Shown here: positions 1 to 7,850 of the stretch, piece after piece | How positions within the stretch are numbered: the stretch's first letter is position 1 | How the letters are laid out: each line of letters begins with the position of its first letter | From: Phoronis ovalis | Taxonomy: Eukaryota > Phoronida > Phoronidae | Direction of reading: 5' to 3' | Length of the DNA stretch: 11,262 bases | NCBI GenBank assembly: GCA_028565635.1 | Contig: JAOXYB010054957.1 | Span: 1-11,262 of the forward strand | Position numbers and translations under genes: made by a program | Notes under the pieces: model-generated | Told to the model about the DNA's origin: nothing | The model's input: only the letters and a program-made list of their open reading frames with translations | Databases searched by the model: none

Positions 1-175
1 ATCCCGATACTAAGTACAGAACCTTATCTAATAAACGGGCGAAGTTGTGCATAGGAACTCTTCCCAGATCTCTAGTAGAGTTCAAGTGTCCATGTTTAGA
101 AGACTGGACAGTTTTACTGATAACATATATCTAATAGGATTGGTAAGAGCATGTAGTGAGTATCTGTATACATAC
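1..175 (-). other. RGP1: Start of RGP1 intron following the first coding exon
   Basis: The stretch begins with the GTATGT donor of the RGP1 exon on the minus strand. I translated its minus strand and found no segment resembling the next part of RGP1, so it is read as intron. The intron's acceptor lies outside the window. Confidence 0.6.
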
Positions 176-291
176 CCTCTTCGTGGATTAGCAACTTGAG
201 GCAATGTGTTAGTGAAAGTTATAATACATTCAACTTCTTCACCAGCTAAAAATACTGGACCTCTTAACAGGTTAGCACTAACTTCAACCAT
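176..291 (-). CDS. RGP1: RGP1 first coding exon (Rab6A-GEF complex partner 2), partial gene
   Basis: This is the N-terminal coding exon of an RGP1 homologue. RGP1 pairs with RIC1 to form the guanine-nucleotide exchange factor for Rab6A, which acts in endosome-to-Golgi transport. The exon encodes 38 codons plus 2 nt. The peptide begins [20 protein letters not shown] and continues with a [10 protein letters not shown] stretch. Both match the remembered start of vertebrate RGP1, which has M-I/V-E-V, then RGPVFLAGE, then ECxxTxTNxLP, in an arrestin-like first strand region. I chose the ATG at 291 rather than the in-frame ATG at 318, because homology begins exactly there and a good acceptor (TTTTTGTAG, ending at 294) lies 2 nt upstream of it. 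The donor is G|GTATGT with GT at 175-174. The rest of the gene lies left of the window; positions 1-175 read as intron. It is divergent from GBA2. Confidence 0.88.
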
Positions 292-350
292 TGCTACAAA
301 AATTGAAAAGTTTAACATCTAAGTTCTAAAAAATGAGTTATCATTACATG

Positions 351-790
351 GGCGATTTGGCCGGGGTGTACTCAGGTTATTTTTTGGAGGGGGTGTGCAG
401 CCCAGTTGAAAATTTTGGATTTGGATTGTATACTTCTTACTGCATTTTTTTGGATTGCTACCGTAAAGAAATTCAATTTGGATTGCTACTCACTGTTTAT
501 AACAAATTGGATTAATTTCAAATTCGTATATATAAATAGAATTTCGAATTTGGTTTGTATCAGTCTGTTTGTGTAAAAATTGATTGCTAGCTACTCAAAT
601 ATTTTAAAACTTGGATTGTTGCCCTTATATTTCAAAATTTGGAGTGCTACCCTTATATTTCAAAAAATTTGGATTGGGTTTGCTGCTACAAGCTAAAATT
701 TTGGATTGGGTTGGGCGGCATATCCCCATAGTCAAAAATAAGGGCAAATATAAGTCAAAAAACCATGAGTACCCCCGGGGCGATTTGAGC
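351..790. mobile_element. Degenerate inverted-repeat element with TTGGATTG minisatellite core
   Basis: Two blocks near the left end recur in inverse orientation near the right end. The first pairs 359-373 (GGCCGGGGTGTACTC) with 767-780 (reverse complement CCCCGGGGGTACTC). The second pairs 389-404 (GGGGGTGTGCAGCCCA) with 712-727 (reverse complement GGGGATATGCCGCCCA, 13 of 16 matching). Between them are many copies of a TTTGGATTG-CTAC motif, including two ~28-bp units, 611-637 and 638-667, that share CCCTTATATTTCAAAA. The small open frames here look like repeat translation. It is probably a non-autonomous transposon or foldback copy. No clear target-site duplication was found. Confidence 0.6.
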
Positions 791-1053
791 TTTCAACACC
801 TTCTAAATCTTCCTCAAAGTAGCTGTATTCCTTCAAGCTTTTAACTATTATTACACAACAGCGATAAGTTTGTGTGCTATATTACAAAATAAGTTAGTAC
901 TTATAAGTGGGAAACAAACAGAAAGAGCAATGTAACAATTTGCATACAACTAGTCTATTGCAGAAATAAAACATGATAGTTACAAATACAATAGCATTAA
1001 AAATGCGATTAAATCAGATCTACGTACTTAATTTTGCTTTAGTCCGGCCTATA

Positions 1054-1525
1054 GCTTCATGACCCTACTACGATAGGCCTATAGGGCTCCCTAATAATAG
1101 GCCCAATCCTGATGTATGTGTCCTAACACTTTCCTATTCAAAAACATTCGTCTTTCGAAATTAACAAAAATGATGAGAATTCTCATACAGCAAGGCTCGT
1201 GAGTCATGATTCTAAATACGCGATGACAAAAGCGTTAAGCACCAACAGGTGACAGTAAGCGCTATATATTAAGAAGTCAATATAGAGGTCTACTTGAAAA
1301 AGTACAAACATCGGAGTTCACCTTGAGGTTTCACCAGTTTCATATTAACCAAGCTTCAAGTGGCATATAAAACAAAAGGAGTATCAGAAACAAACAAGAC
1401 AACAATTTTGGTTTGAATTTATTGATTGTTTGACACACACCGTGAGTGTTTTTGCAAGAGGCTAACTTCTACTGGTTTATTAACACTATCTGGGCCATGA
1501 CCCTATGATAGTAAGGTCATGAAGC
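1054..1525. mobile_element. MITE-like element with 24-bp terminal inverted repeats
   Basis: The left end 1054-1077 starts GCTTCATGACC and ends ACGATAGG. It matches the reverse complement of 1502-1525, which starts GCTTCATGACC and ends ATCATAGG, at 21 of 24 positions. The enclosed ~470 bp has no convincing open reading frame, as expected for a miniature non-autonomous DNA transposon. The right end also forms a small hairpin by itself (CATGACC at 1496-1502 with GGTCATG at 1515-1521). No target-site duplication could be recognised, so the true ends may differ by a few bases. Confidence 0.55.
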
Positions 1526-1712
1526 CAAGACTACTGTTGTTTATGCAAGACATAAGTGCTATCTCCTGCCACTGCAGCTTTAAAACTATCTACTGATGGA
1601 GAATTGACAGTATTCTGGTGTAGGTTGTTTTATACATTGTCATTGCCCCCCATTGCCATTGGTTGATGGACGAGGGGAAATACAATATAATTTATATATT
1701 TTTACTGACTAC

Positions 1713-1952
1713 CTGTTAGTCCAGTTCTTGTCGTCTAAGTGTCCGCTGTCGATACACTTTGGAGTCCAGACAGTCTGCTATTGCTACAGTATATAATACA
1801 TTGACGATAAATGTGCCTAATGCATTGTGATTCTGTATTTTCACAGTCTGCCTGATACAGCCACAGGAAGTCCAACATTTAATATAGTTCCAAATCCGTC
1901 CACTTGGATCGCGTCTTTCGATCCCTACGTCACTATTACTTGTGTATGCCAT
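1713..1952 (-). other. Possible 5' noncoding exon of RGP1 (hypothetical)
   Basis: On the minus strand a good donor, CAG|GTAGTC, has its GT at 1712-1711. A matching acceptor, TTTTTGTAG, ends at 294, just before the RGP1 start codon. Splicing 1713 to 293 would remove a ~1.4-kb intron containing both intergenic repeat elements. The upstream boundary is a guess. A 78-codon open frame (1952-1716) covers the interval but stops just before the donor, so it cannot extend RGP1, and its translation resembles nothing I know. Part of the stretch (about 1761-1800, AGTCCAGAC...TCTGC) resembles 10365-10400, which suggests repeat-derived sequence. It needs transcript data to be believed. Confidence 0.25.
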
Positions 1953-1986
1953 CTAGTGAATTGTAATTATTTGAAACAGCAACACT
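1926..1986. promoter_or_regulatory. Candidate bidirectional promoter / GBA2 5' leader region
   Basis: This short stretch lies directly upstream of the GBA2 start codon. It includes a TACGTCA motif (1926-1932), a CRE-type half-site. The GBA2 ATG at 1987 has a strong translation context (A at -3, G at +4). No TATA box is evident. Calling it a shared promoter is an inference from the divergent gene order and the possible RGP1 upstream exon. Confidence 0.25.
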
Positions 1987-2156
1987 ATGGCGAGTGAAGG
2001 CGACTTCGACAATTTAGAAGAAAATGTGGAGAAAATGGAAGGGATACCTGACTATGGATTTCGTGTGAAGCTAAATCATCAGTTCCCAGAGAAGTGCTTA
2101 CCATTTAGTATGCCAAGATTGAAGCAGATACCCCATTTACTTGGTTTGTCATTCAG
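1987..2156 (+). CDS. GBA2: GBA2 exon 1: non-lysosomal glucosylceramidase, N-terminus
   Basis: First coding exon of a GBA2 homologue (glycoside hydrolase family 116, EC 3.2.1.45). The enzyme cleaves glucosylceramide to glucose and ceramide at the cytosolic face of ER/Golgi membranes. The exon encodes residues 1-56 plus 2 nt of codon 57. The acidic first ~18 residues are typical of a variable tail. After that come GIPDYGFRVKLNHQFPEK and the PHLLGLSF segment leading into R-Y, the same arrangement as the family's (W/F)RV-L-H-F-EK and LG-FRY region. The start at 1987 is the only upstream Met in frame and has a good Kozak context. The donor is CAG|GTATCA (GT at 2157), phase 2. There is no signal peptide, as expected for this cytosolic membrane-associated enzyme. 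Confidence 0.9.
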
Positions 2157-2406
2157 GTATCATTTTTAAGATGCGTTCATCAATTCCGAATCAGCTGATC
2201 GTTAATAACAAAATTATATTGTTCAGATTATGCTATTAGTTCTTTGTTATTAATTTTATCGATCTGTATAGTTGTATACCGCAGAAAAAACACGAAACGG
2301 TTCTATTTGCGTAGTTCTCGGATTTGTGCTAAGAGTATTTTTAATTTATTTAGTTTTTAAAGATTTATGTTTTTGTAATTGTATAAACGAGGGCTGTAGG
2401 GGGAAG

Positions 2407-2495
2407 TCGCGAGCAGCAAGCATTGTGGTCTGTTAAGTCTGAGCACGCGAGCATCCACTTTGATTCTTAAATACGAGCAGCGAGCTCTTAAAAGA
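2407..2495. repeat. Dispersed GAGCAGCGAGC-type repeat, copy 1
   Basis: TCGCGAGCAGCAAGCATTGTG at 2407-2427 is followed by a GTTAAGTCTGAGCACGCGAGC stretch and another CGAGCAGCGAGC-like motif near 2474. The same order occurs at 4257-4304, so this is a dispersed element. Its class is unknown. Confidence 0.6.
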
Positions 2496-2584
2496 CAAAG
2501 TAAGTCACTGTGTACGTACGCGGTCACCCCATATAAAACATTTTTTATTGGGAATCGGCATCATTTGTCATTATTATCATTAAA

Positions 2585-2986
2585 TACCGTATTTTCTCTA
2601 ATAAACGCCCCCCCTCTAATAATCGCCGTCTCTGGTGACTGAAATAAATCAATAATCGCCGTCTCTGGTGACTGAAATAAATCAATAATCGCCCCCTCTC
2701 GAATAATCGCCCCCGGGCGACAATTTTACTTGAAGACCCATCTGAATTAATACGAGATAATAATAATGTTTATTTAAGGTTTGGAAGAGTTTTTCACTTT
2801 TGAAAATAAAATTCCATTACACACAGAATTTCACTTAATTAAGCCAATTTTGTTTGATTAACTGGCAATCTTCAAAATCTTCCTTATGTATCCCAAACAA
2901 TAATTAAAAAAAAATCTAAAATATTAATGCCAGGAGTGCAAATAAGCCTTAAAAGCATTCTTTTAATTATTTGAGAATATACGGTA
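2585..2986. mobile_element. MITE-like element with 20-bp terminal inverted repeats
   Basis: The left end TACCGTATTTTCTCTAATAA (2585-2604) matches the reverse complement of 2967-2986 at 18 of 20 positions. Both termini read TA-CCGTA, so a TA target duplication is possible. Near the left end is a GC-rich block of AATAATCGCC repeats (2605-2715) containing a 33-bp tandem duplication. The rest is AT-rich and noncoding. It is probably a miniature DNA transposon; similar 'CCGTATTTTCTCTAATAA' ends are, from memory, common in marine invertebrate genomes. Confidence 0.65.
2618..2693. repeat. 33-bp tandem duplication inside the MITE
   Basis: AATAATCGCC recurs at 2618, 2651 and 2684, a period of 33. The two full units are identical, each containing GTCTCTGGTGACTGAAATAA. 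Degenerate AATAATCGCCCC copies flank it. Confidence 0.85.
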
Positions 2987-3523
2987 GTAAACTATAGGAT
3001 ACTTTTTATCTCAGTATAGTATAATTGTACATGTTGCGCAAACATCGACAATATTTGTCTACTGATACAATATACTTGTCTACTGATAAATGTCTTTAAT
3101 GTTGACAACGTTGGCATTTAAATTTAAAAAGCGACCAAAATGACATGATTTAATTCCACATGATTCAACGACTTCGATTGTGGTTTGTGATTGTGCTGGG
3201 GCTCATGTAGTCCCATCTATTCGTAATCTGTCCATTGCTTGGAGTCAGTGTAGATTTGGATACTTCAATAATTTCATAATTGATTAGGATCATCATACTT
3301 CTAAAAGCTAAAACATATTTAAAGCCATCTTGTCCATGTAAAATGTGACTTTGTCAATATATAAAAATTGATCAAAATTGGCTCAGTGTGTCTTGGCAAA
3401 GAAGAGTTCAAGAATGCACCAGAGTACAGGAAATTGCAGCAATCATCTACAAAATTTCCAGGGGCATGCCCTGTCCCCTACTTTGCTCCCTGTGGGCGCT
3501 CGCCATAGATAGTTTATAGTCCC

Positions 3524-3775
3524 GATTTCGTGAGTTTGCGCTATATGCCTCAGAGAACTTCTGACTGGTGAGGCTTGCTTGGAGTAGTCAATGTTGAAGT
3601 TTGATAAGTACGCTGTATCAGGAGTATAATATTTTAGGTCGTAGGGTAAGGATTATACCCTTTTCTGATGGTTAATCACTTTCACTGTGATTTGGTATAC
3701 TAGCTAGGATTCGTGTCATTTGGCAGGCCTCACCTGGCAGAGTTTGTATGAGGCACAGCGCAAACTCACAAAATC
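3524..3775. mobile_element. Foldback element with ~54-bp inverted arms
   Basis: The left arm 3524-3578 (GATTTCGTGAGTTTGCGCT ... TGCCTCA ... GGTGAGGCTTGC) pairs with the reverse complement of 3723-3775 (GATTTTGTGAGTTTGCGCT ... TGCCTCA ... GGTGAGGCCTGC), with a few mismatches and small gaps. The ~145-bp centre has no open frame. It is a miniature inverted-repeat or foldback transposon; its family is not recognised. Confidence 0.6.
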
Positions 3776-3791
3776 ACATGTGTTCCAACAT

Positions 3792-3831
3792 GGGGTACTT
3801 GACAAAAAACTTGGTGGGGGTGTGATGCCCC
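3792..3831. repeat. Repeat end related to the element at 351-790
   Basis: GGGGTACTT at 3792-3800, a run of A/T, then GGGGGTGTGATGCCCC at 3816-3831 and GGTAAAAATT repeat the order and spacing of 363-415 (GGGGTGTACTC, T-run, GGGGGTGTGCAGCCCA, GAAAATTTT). This suggests a second, truncated family member. Confidence 0.5.
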
Positions 3832-4250
3832 AGGTAAAAATTGCTTTCCAAAAATATACCCCATGGTAAAAACTTATTTGTGAAAACCATAGAGGGAGAC
3901 CATTTGCTTTTCCATCAGTTTATTTTCACTTTTACCACATACGTATAAATCTGCAATCAGCGCCATGTTACCCTAAGCTTGCAGCAGGAGCTTAGAATAT
4001 TTGATAAAAACACTTGTAAAATCCTGGATTTTACAACCTTGTAGAACTTTTATGTTTTTATCTACAATTCACAAAATAATGTTCCCATAGCTTGGGATAA
4101 CCCTGAGTCCTGTTTAAACCTTTTAACATTTACAATGCTTCCCATTCTTTATCAGTGAATATAAAATAAGAATATTAGAGTATATGTATTGTTTTGGAAA
4201 CTAATAATTATTGGTTGTTTGTAATTGATGTCCAAATCAAGCATATAGGA

Positions 4251-4455
4251 GGTTTTTCGCGAGCAGCGAGCATTGTGTTAGTCGGTTAAGTCCGAGCAGC
4301 GAGCGTTTTCTTTTGTTACCATTTTTAAAAATTTTTGTTATTTGTTGACGGGTTTTTTCTTGCTTGCCGATTTTTTTGGCGACCGTTTTTGTTTTTTGGT
4401 TGTTTTTAGCATTGCCAATTTTTAAGGGCAAGCATTGCACCCTGGGGGTACCCCC
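4251..4455. repeat. Dispersed GAGCAGCGAGC-type repeat, copy 2, ending in a GGGGGTACCCCC palindrome
   Basis: TCGCGAGCAGCGAGCATTGTG at 4257-4277, then a GTTAAGTCCGAGCAGCGAGC block, parallels copy 1 at 2407. It continues into a T-rich stretch with repeated TTGCTTGCC/ATTGCC motifs and ends at the perfect 12-bp palindrome GGGGGTACCCCC (4444-4455). The lysine-rich open frame on its minus strand is a product of base composition. Confidence 0.5.
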
Positions 4456-4706
4456 TACTATACAGAATGGTACTATGTTTCATTAATGTATACTGTATTG
4501 TATTTTAGCTAGCTAAAATAGAGATGGACCTTAATCTGTTCTGAAAATAGTTTTTCAATTTTGAAAACTAGTCATATTCTAAAAAAATATAACAAGCTAG
4601 CTATAAATAGACTGCCACATTGAAGTCATGTGTCCAAACACTAAAAATCTTGAAAATGTAATATCTCACTTTGCATGCCATTATATACTCTGTTACACTT
4701 TTTCAG

Positions 4707-4795
4707 GTATATGTGGTATTGGGCAAAAAAGACGCGTGCTGGTAAGCGGGTCATCATGGATGCAGTGGATTCCTTGCCGTACAAACCAATCTATG
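4707..4795 (+). CDS. GBA2: GBA2 exon 2
   Basis: This exon encodes residues 57 (completed) to 86 plus 1 nt: YMWYWAKKTRAGKRVIMDAV followed by Asp-Ser-Leu-Pro-Tyr-Lys-Pro-Ile-Tyr. It corresponds to the W(Y/W)-x-KKT ... IDxxxSxPxxxIYG stretch of GBA2 proteins, just before the conserved glycine-rich PLGGIG motif. The acceptor is TTTTTCAG|G (AG at 4705-4706). The donor is TATG|GTGTGT, with GT at 4796. Only this donor keeps the frame into exon 3, forming a Gly codon across the junction; the alternative GT at 4798 would not. Confidence 0.9.
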
Positions 4796-6353
4796 GTGTG
4801 TGCTGCTGTTTAATATAAATCACTATAAATGTACAGTTGTAGGCTTTTAGAATTTTTTATAGTAACTAAGGTCATTACAAAATGTTACAGTGTTGTACAG
4901 TTTTTTGTTGTACATATTTGGAATAACCATCAAATTAAAACCATGAAATTTATCTTACAGTACACAATGTAAGTGTACTACTCAAATATTGCAGATGATT
5001 AATTTGTGATGAACAGTTAGATTCACTTTGATTGCAGGATTGGGTATAATTGTCATAGTAGAACGATGAAGGAAATATTTATTAATTGAAGTCACACATA
5101 CACAAATAATGCACCCAGCTTATCAAGATGGCCATGTTTGTTCTCGAAATGGTATATTGCAATAACAACTGCAGTTTATATCCAGTTAGCTTCATATGTA
5201 GTTCAGGGCAAGGTCAGCTACAATTTTGACCTGGATTACTTCCAGTATGGCTGACTGGTGGTCATAATTGCTCCCGAGAGGAAACATCACATTGTACCAT
5301 GCTCCAGAAAGACGAAGCCTTAACTGGACAATTCGAAGGTGGATTCATAAAGGCCATTGATAGGTGGGCGGATTAGGCTAAGTGACTTTGAATGACCATG
5401 AATAGTGTGTCAAATGCAATTTCGTATCTTCGACATATTTTATGCGTAACACTTTCTTTATCTTGCAATGACTGCTTGAGTTTTTATTCGATCAGCTTTA
5501 TATTCGGGACAGGGTAAATACAGGTGAAAATACAGGTCGGATATAAGATTGTTTTGGATTACTTGCGGCCATGTTTGTTTCTGAGTAGTGGCAATGTTTA
5601 TTCTTGAGATGGTATGTCGCATTAATAGCATCAGTTTTTACTCGATCAGCTTCATATTAGATATAGTGTAAGTAAAGGTCAAAGTACGTGTCAGGTACAG
5701 TTTTGACGTGGATTAAGGTCTATTCATAAAAGCCGAATCTTTACACTTTTCACTGTGCCTAAAACTTTCCTTGACTGCTTCTGTTTTTATCTGATCAGCT
5801 TTAAATTTTGGTACACTGTATACAGGTCAGGGTTACAGAACAAATTATAGGTCAGGTGTATTTTGACCATGATTATTTCTAACACGGCCAAGATGTGGCC
5901 GTGTTTGTTCCTAAAAGAGTATGTCAAGAGAAAGCATTAACTGGACGATTTGAAGGTGGATTCATGAAGGCCATAGGCAGGTCAGTGTATAAATCTAGGT
6001 GGGATTTTTGAATGACATTGAGAAATGGGTTATCAATCCAAATTTTTGACATTTTTGTAGGGCTTTTAAATACTTTTTCTTGCAGTAACTTGTACAGTTT
6101 TTGTCCGATCAGCTTACCAATCACTTTCCAAATTTGCGGATTGGTGGCCATGTTTTTCCTGAGATGGCACGTTGCAATAATGCCATCAGTTTTCTCCAAT
6201 CAGCTTTATATTTATTACAGAAGAAGTAAAGGTCAGAGTACAGGTCAGATTCAATTTTGACTTGGATTATTTCTAATATGGCTGATGAGCTGCAGTGTGA
6301 TGTGATCCAAGGTATGTGATGTGTATCTGACATTGCAAATGTCTTTTTTTCAG
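4796..6353 (+). other. GBA2: GBA2 intron 2
   Basis: A phase 1 intron of about 1.56 kb, ending in CTTTTTTTCAG. The first ~330 bases are featureless AT-rich sequence. Most of the rest is the degenerate repeat array listed separately. Confidence 0.85.
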
Positions 6354-6640
6354 GAGTACCTCTAGGCGGTATTGGTTGTGGAACTATTGGCCGTGGTTTT
6401 AAAGGAGAATTTTGCCGGTTTCAGATGGTACCAGGAATGTACCATCACCACACAGTAGAAGCAGACCAGGTAAGTAAAATTATGTCATTGTTTTACAAAA
6501 TTAAATAATAACATTTCCTCGGTAATTCCTTCATTTGTTTTTTTTATGTCCATCACTACACAGGTGTTGGTAAGTACAGGTCAATGTGCAGGTCATGCGT
6601 AAGTTTGACTCGGATTTCTTCCACTATGGTGGACTAGTAA
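5130..6640. repeat. Degenerate tandem array spanning introns 2 and 3 around exon 3
   Basis: Motifs recur in the same order. GGCCATGTTTGTT or variants occur at 5130, 5567, 5897 and 6146. GATCAGCTTTATATT or variants occur near 5186, 5490, 5643, 5791, 6107 and 6199. GGTCAG-rich stretches then lead to TTTTGAC-TGGATTA and TATGGCTGA (near 5226, 5553, 5702, 5860, 6256, and again 6605 beyond exon 3). Neighbouring motif copies are often ~150 bp apart. A longer segment, TTAACTGGACAATTCGAAGG (5321-5340) and what follows, recurs at 5938-5957 for about 190 bp. It is an old, diverged tandem or nested repeat with no coding capacity I can support. Confidence 0.65.
6354..6469 (+). CDS. GBA2: GBA2 exon 3 (glycine-rich PLGGIG motif)
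   Basis: This exon encodes residues 87 to 125: [20 protein letters not shown], then Arg-Phe-Gln, then Pro-Gly-Met-Tyr-His-His-His and ADQ. It is the most diagnostic stretch for GBA2: PLGGIGxGTIxRGxxGxFCRxQxxPGMY opens the family's N-terminal domain (Pfam GBA2_N). A Cys sits where, from memory, human has Gly (GGIGCGTI versus GGIGGGTI). The acceptor is TTTTTTTCAG|GA and the donor CAG|GTAAGT, a near-perfect consensus. The outgoing intron is phase 0. Confidence 0.95.
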
Positions 6641-7469
6641 CGGTAAAGGTGATCATTAATTTTTTATTCGAGTTCTTTCCCCGTGTGGATCATATCTTAC
6701 ATTAAATATTAAAACATTCTATGATACACACACAAATAATCAATCATTTAATGCAATATATCATTACTGTTCTTTAAAGAGAAAAACAATTTCTGCTAGA
6801 CATACTTATAAAGGTCTTTTTGCAATTCAGTTAGAATTTATTCAGTCAGCTGTGGCACTGATTTAAGTGATTTTATTATATAATGGCTGTTCTGTCAAAT
6901 GTGTAATAATGAACTTTAAGCAGCAACATTACATACTATTTTATCTAGAATAAAACACAGCAACTGAAAAAATGTTGATATAGGGAGATTTTATTAGAAC
7001 ACAATAAAATGTTAATGTGCTCCCAAGACCCCTAAAGGCAAAATGTTTATACTAAATACTTATCAGAATAGAAACATTGTTGATGGTGGAAAAATTGGCC
7101 CAAAATGAAATAAGTATATTCCCAAGATGAAATGTTCTTCGAAAAAAGATGTGGAACAGACAAATAAAACGTATTATATATATTCAAAAGGAATAAATGC
7201 TGGAAAGTGTCAAAAACTAATTTAAAAAATGTTGAAAAGGTTGACAAAATGGCCACCAAAGAAGGAATATATAATTAAATGGTGCAGTTTGTAGATATTC
7301 CAATAACTGCATATATCTGTACGTAACCTTGAAACAAGTAAGACTCATAATTGTCAGTTATTGAATTAGGGTGTGTATAGTACTAGTGTTATTTCCTCAA
7401 TGTTTGAACTTTTAAAACAGGAGTGCCAGATAATAATGTTGACATTAATGACTTTTTGACCTCAATGTT

Positions 7470-7850
7470 AACTCTCCTATATAGTCCTGGGGCTGTTATA
7501 TGTCATCTTCGAGACTAATATAGCTTGTTGAAAATGAAAGATCTGTAAATTAATGAAACTATTCCAAAAATAATAAAACATTCACCTTTTAATACCAAAA
7601 TATTCCCAAAGGTCAATTAATTAATATATCAAACTACCTCTTTGTAACCTTATACCTTCATGGAACCTTTCAAACAATTCAGAGGTCATAGGACAAATTC
7701 CTAAAAATCACTCTTTAATCTCAAGGTCATCAATGGACCACACTGGGGATGTTGTACCTCAAGTACTATACTCTAGCTGTAACCATCTTTGAGAAGAGCT
7801 TGCTGAAAATGGGAAGAAGGAGGAAGACCAGCATGCAGTGACCCTAATTA
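7470..7850. repeat. Possible SINE-like repeat with a duplicated segment
   Basis: GCTGTTATATGTCATCTTCGAG then AGCTTGTTGAAAATG (about 7490-7535) is repeated imperfectly as GCTGTAACCATCTTTGAGAAG then AGCTTGCTGAAAATG (about 7777-7810). The second copy is followed by purine-rich GGAAGAAGGAGGAAGACC. From memory, a 'GCTGTAAC-TTTTGAGAAG-GCTTGC-GAAAA-' block followed by a purine-rich run is typical of short interspersed repeats in marine animals. The boundaries are uncertain. Confidence 0.35.

Larger units (their letters stand above)
2157..4706 (+). other. GBA2: GBA2 intron 1
   Basis: A phase 2 intron of about 2.55 kb, from GTATCA to TTTTTCAG. It contains no coding sequence I can support. It carries two MITE or foldback elements, a pair of dispersed GAGCAGCGAGC repeats and a repeat end near 3792-3831, listed separately. 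The rest (roughly 2990-3520, 3840-4250 and 4460-4700) is AT-rich and shows no recognisable structure. Confidence 0.85.

Noticed and set aside
333-844. Two plus-strand open frames of 60 and 77 codons
   Set aside because: They lie in the inverted-repeat/minisatellite element, and their peptides just translate the TTGGATTG units. There is no similarity to any known protein.
1716-1952. 78-codon minus-strand open frame just upstream of GBA2
   Set aside because: The peptide has no recognisable domain and stops before the possible donor, so it cannot be an RGP1 coding exon. Part of it resembles a sequence elsewhere in the window. I kept the region only as a possible noncoding exon.
4237-4440. 67-codon lysine-rich minus-strand frame
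   Set aside because: It is the translation of the T-rich part of a dispersed repeat; the composition explains it.
5924-6333. Overlapping open frames on both strands in intron 2
   Set aside because: They lie within the degenerate repeat array on both strands, and no frame is kept between repeat copies beyond about 25 codons.
7047-7259. 70-codon minus-strand frame in intron 3
   Set aside because: Low-complexity Phe/Leu/Ser-rich translation of AT-rich DNA, with no similarity.
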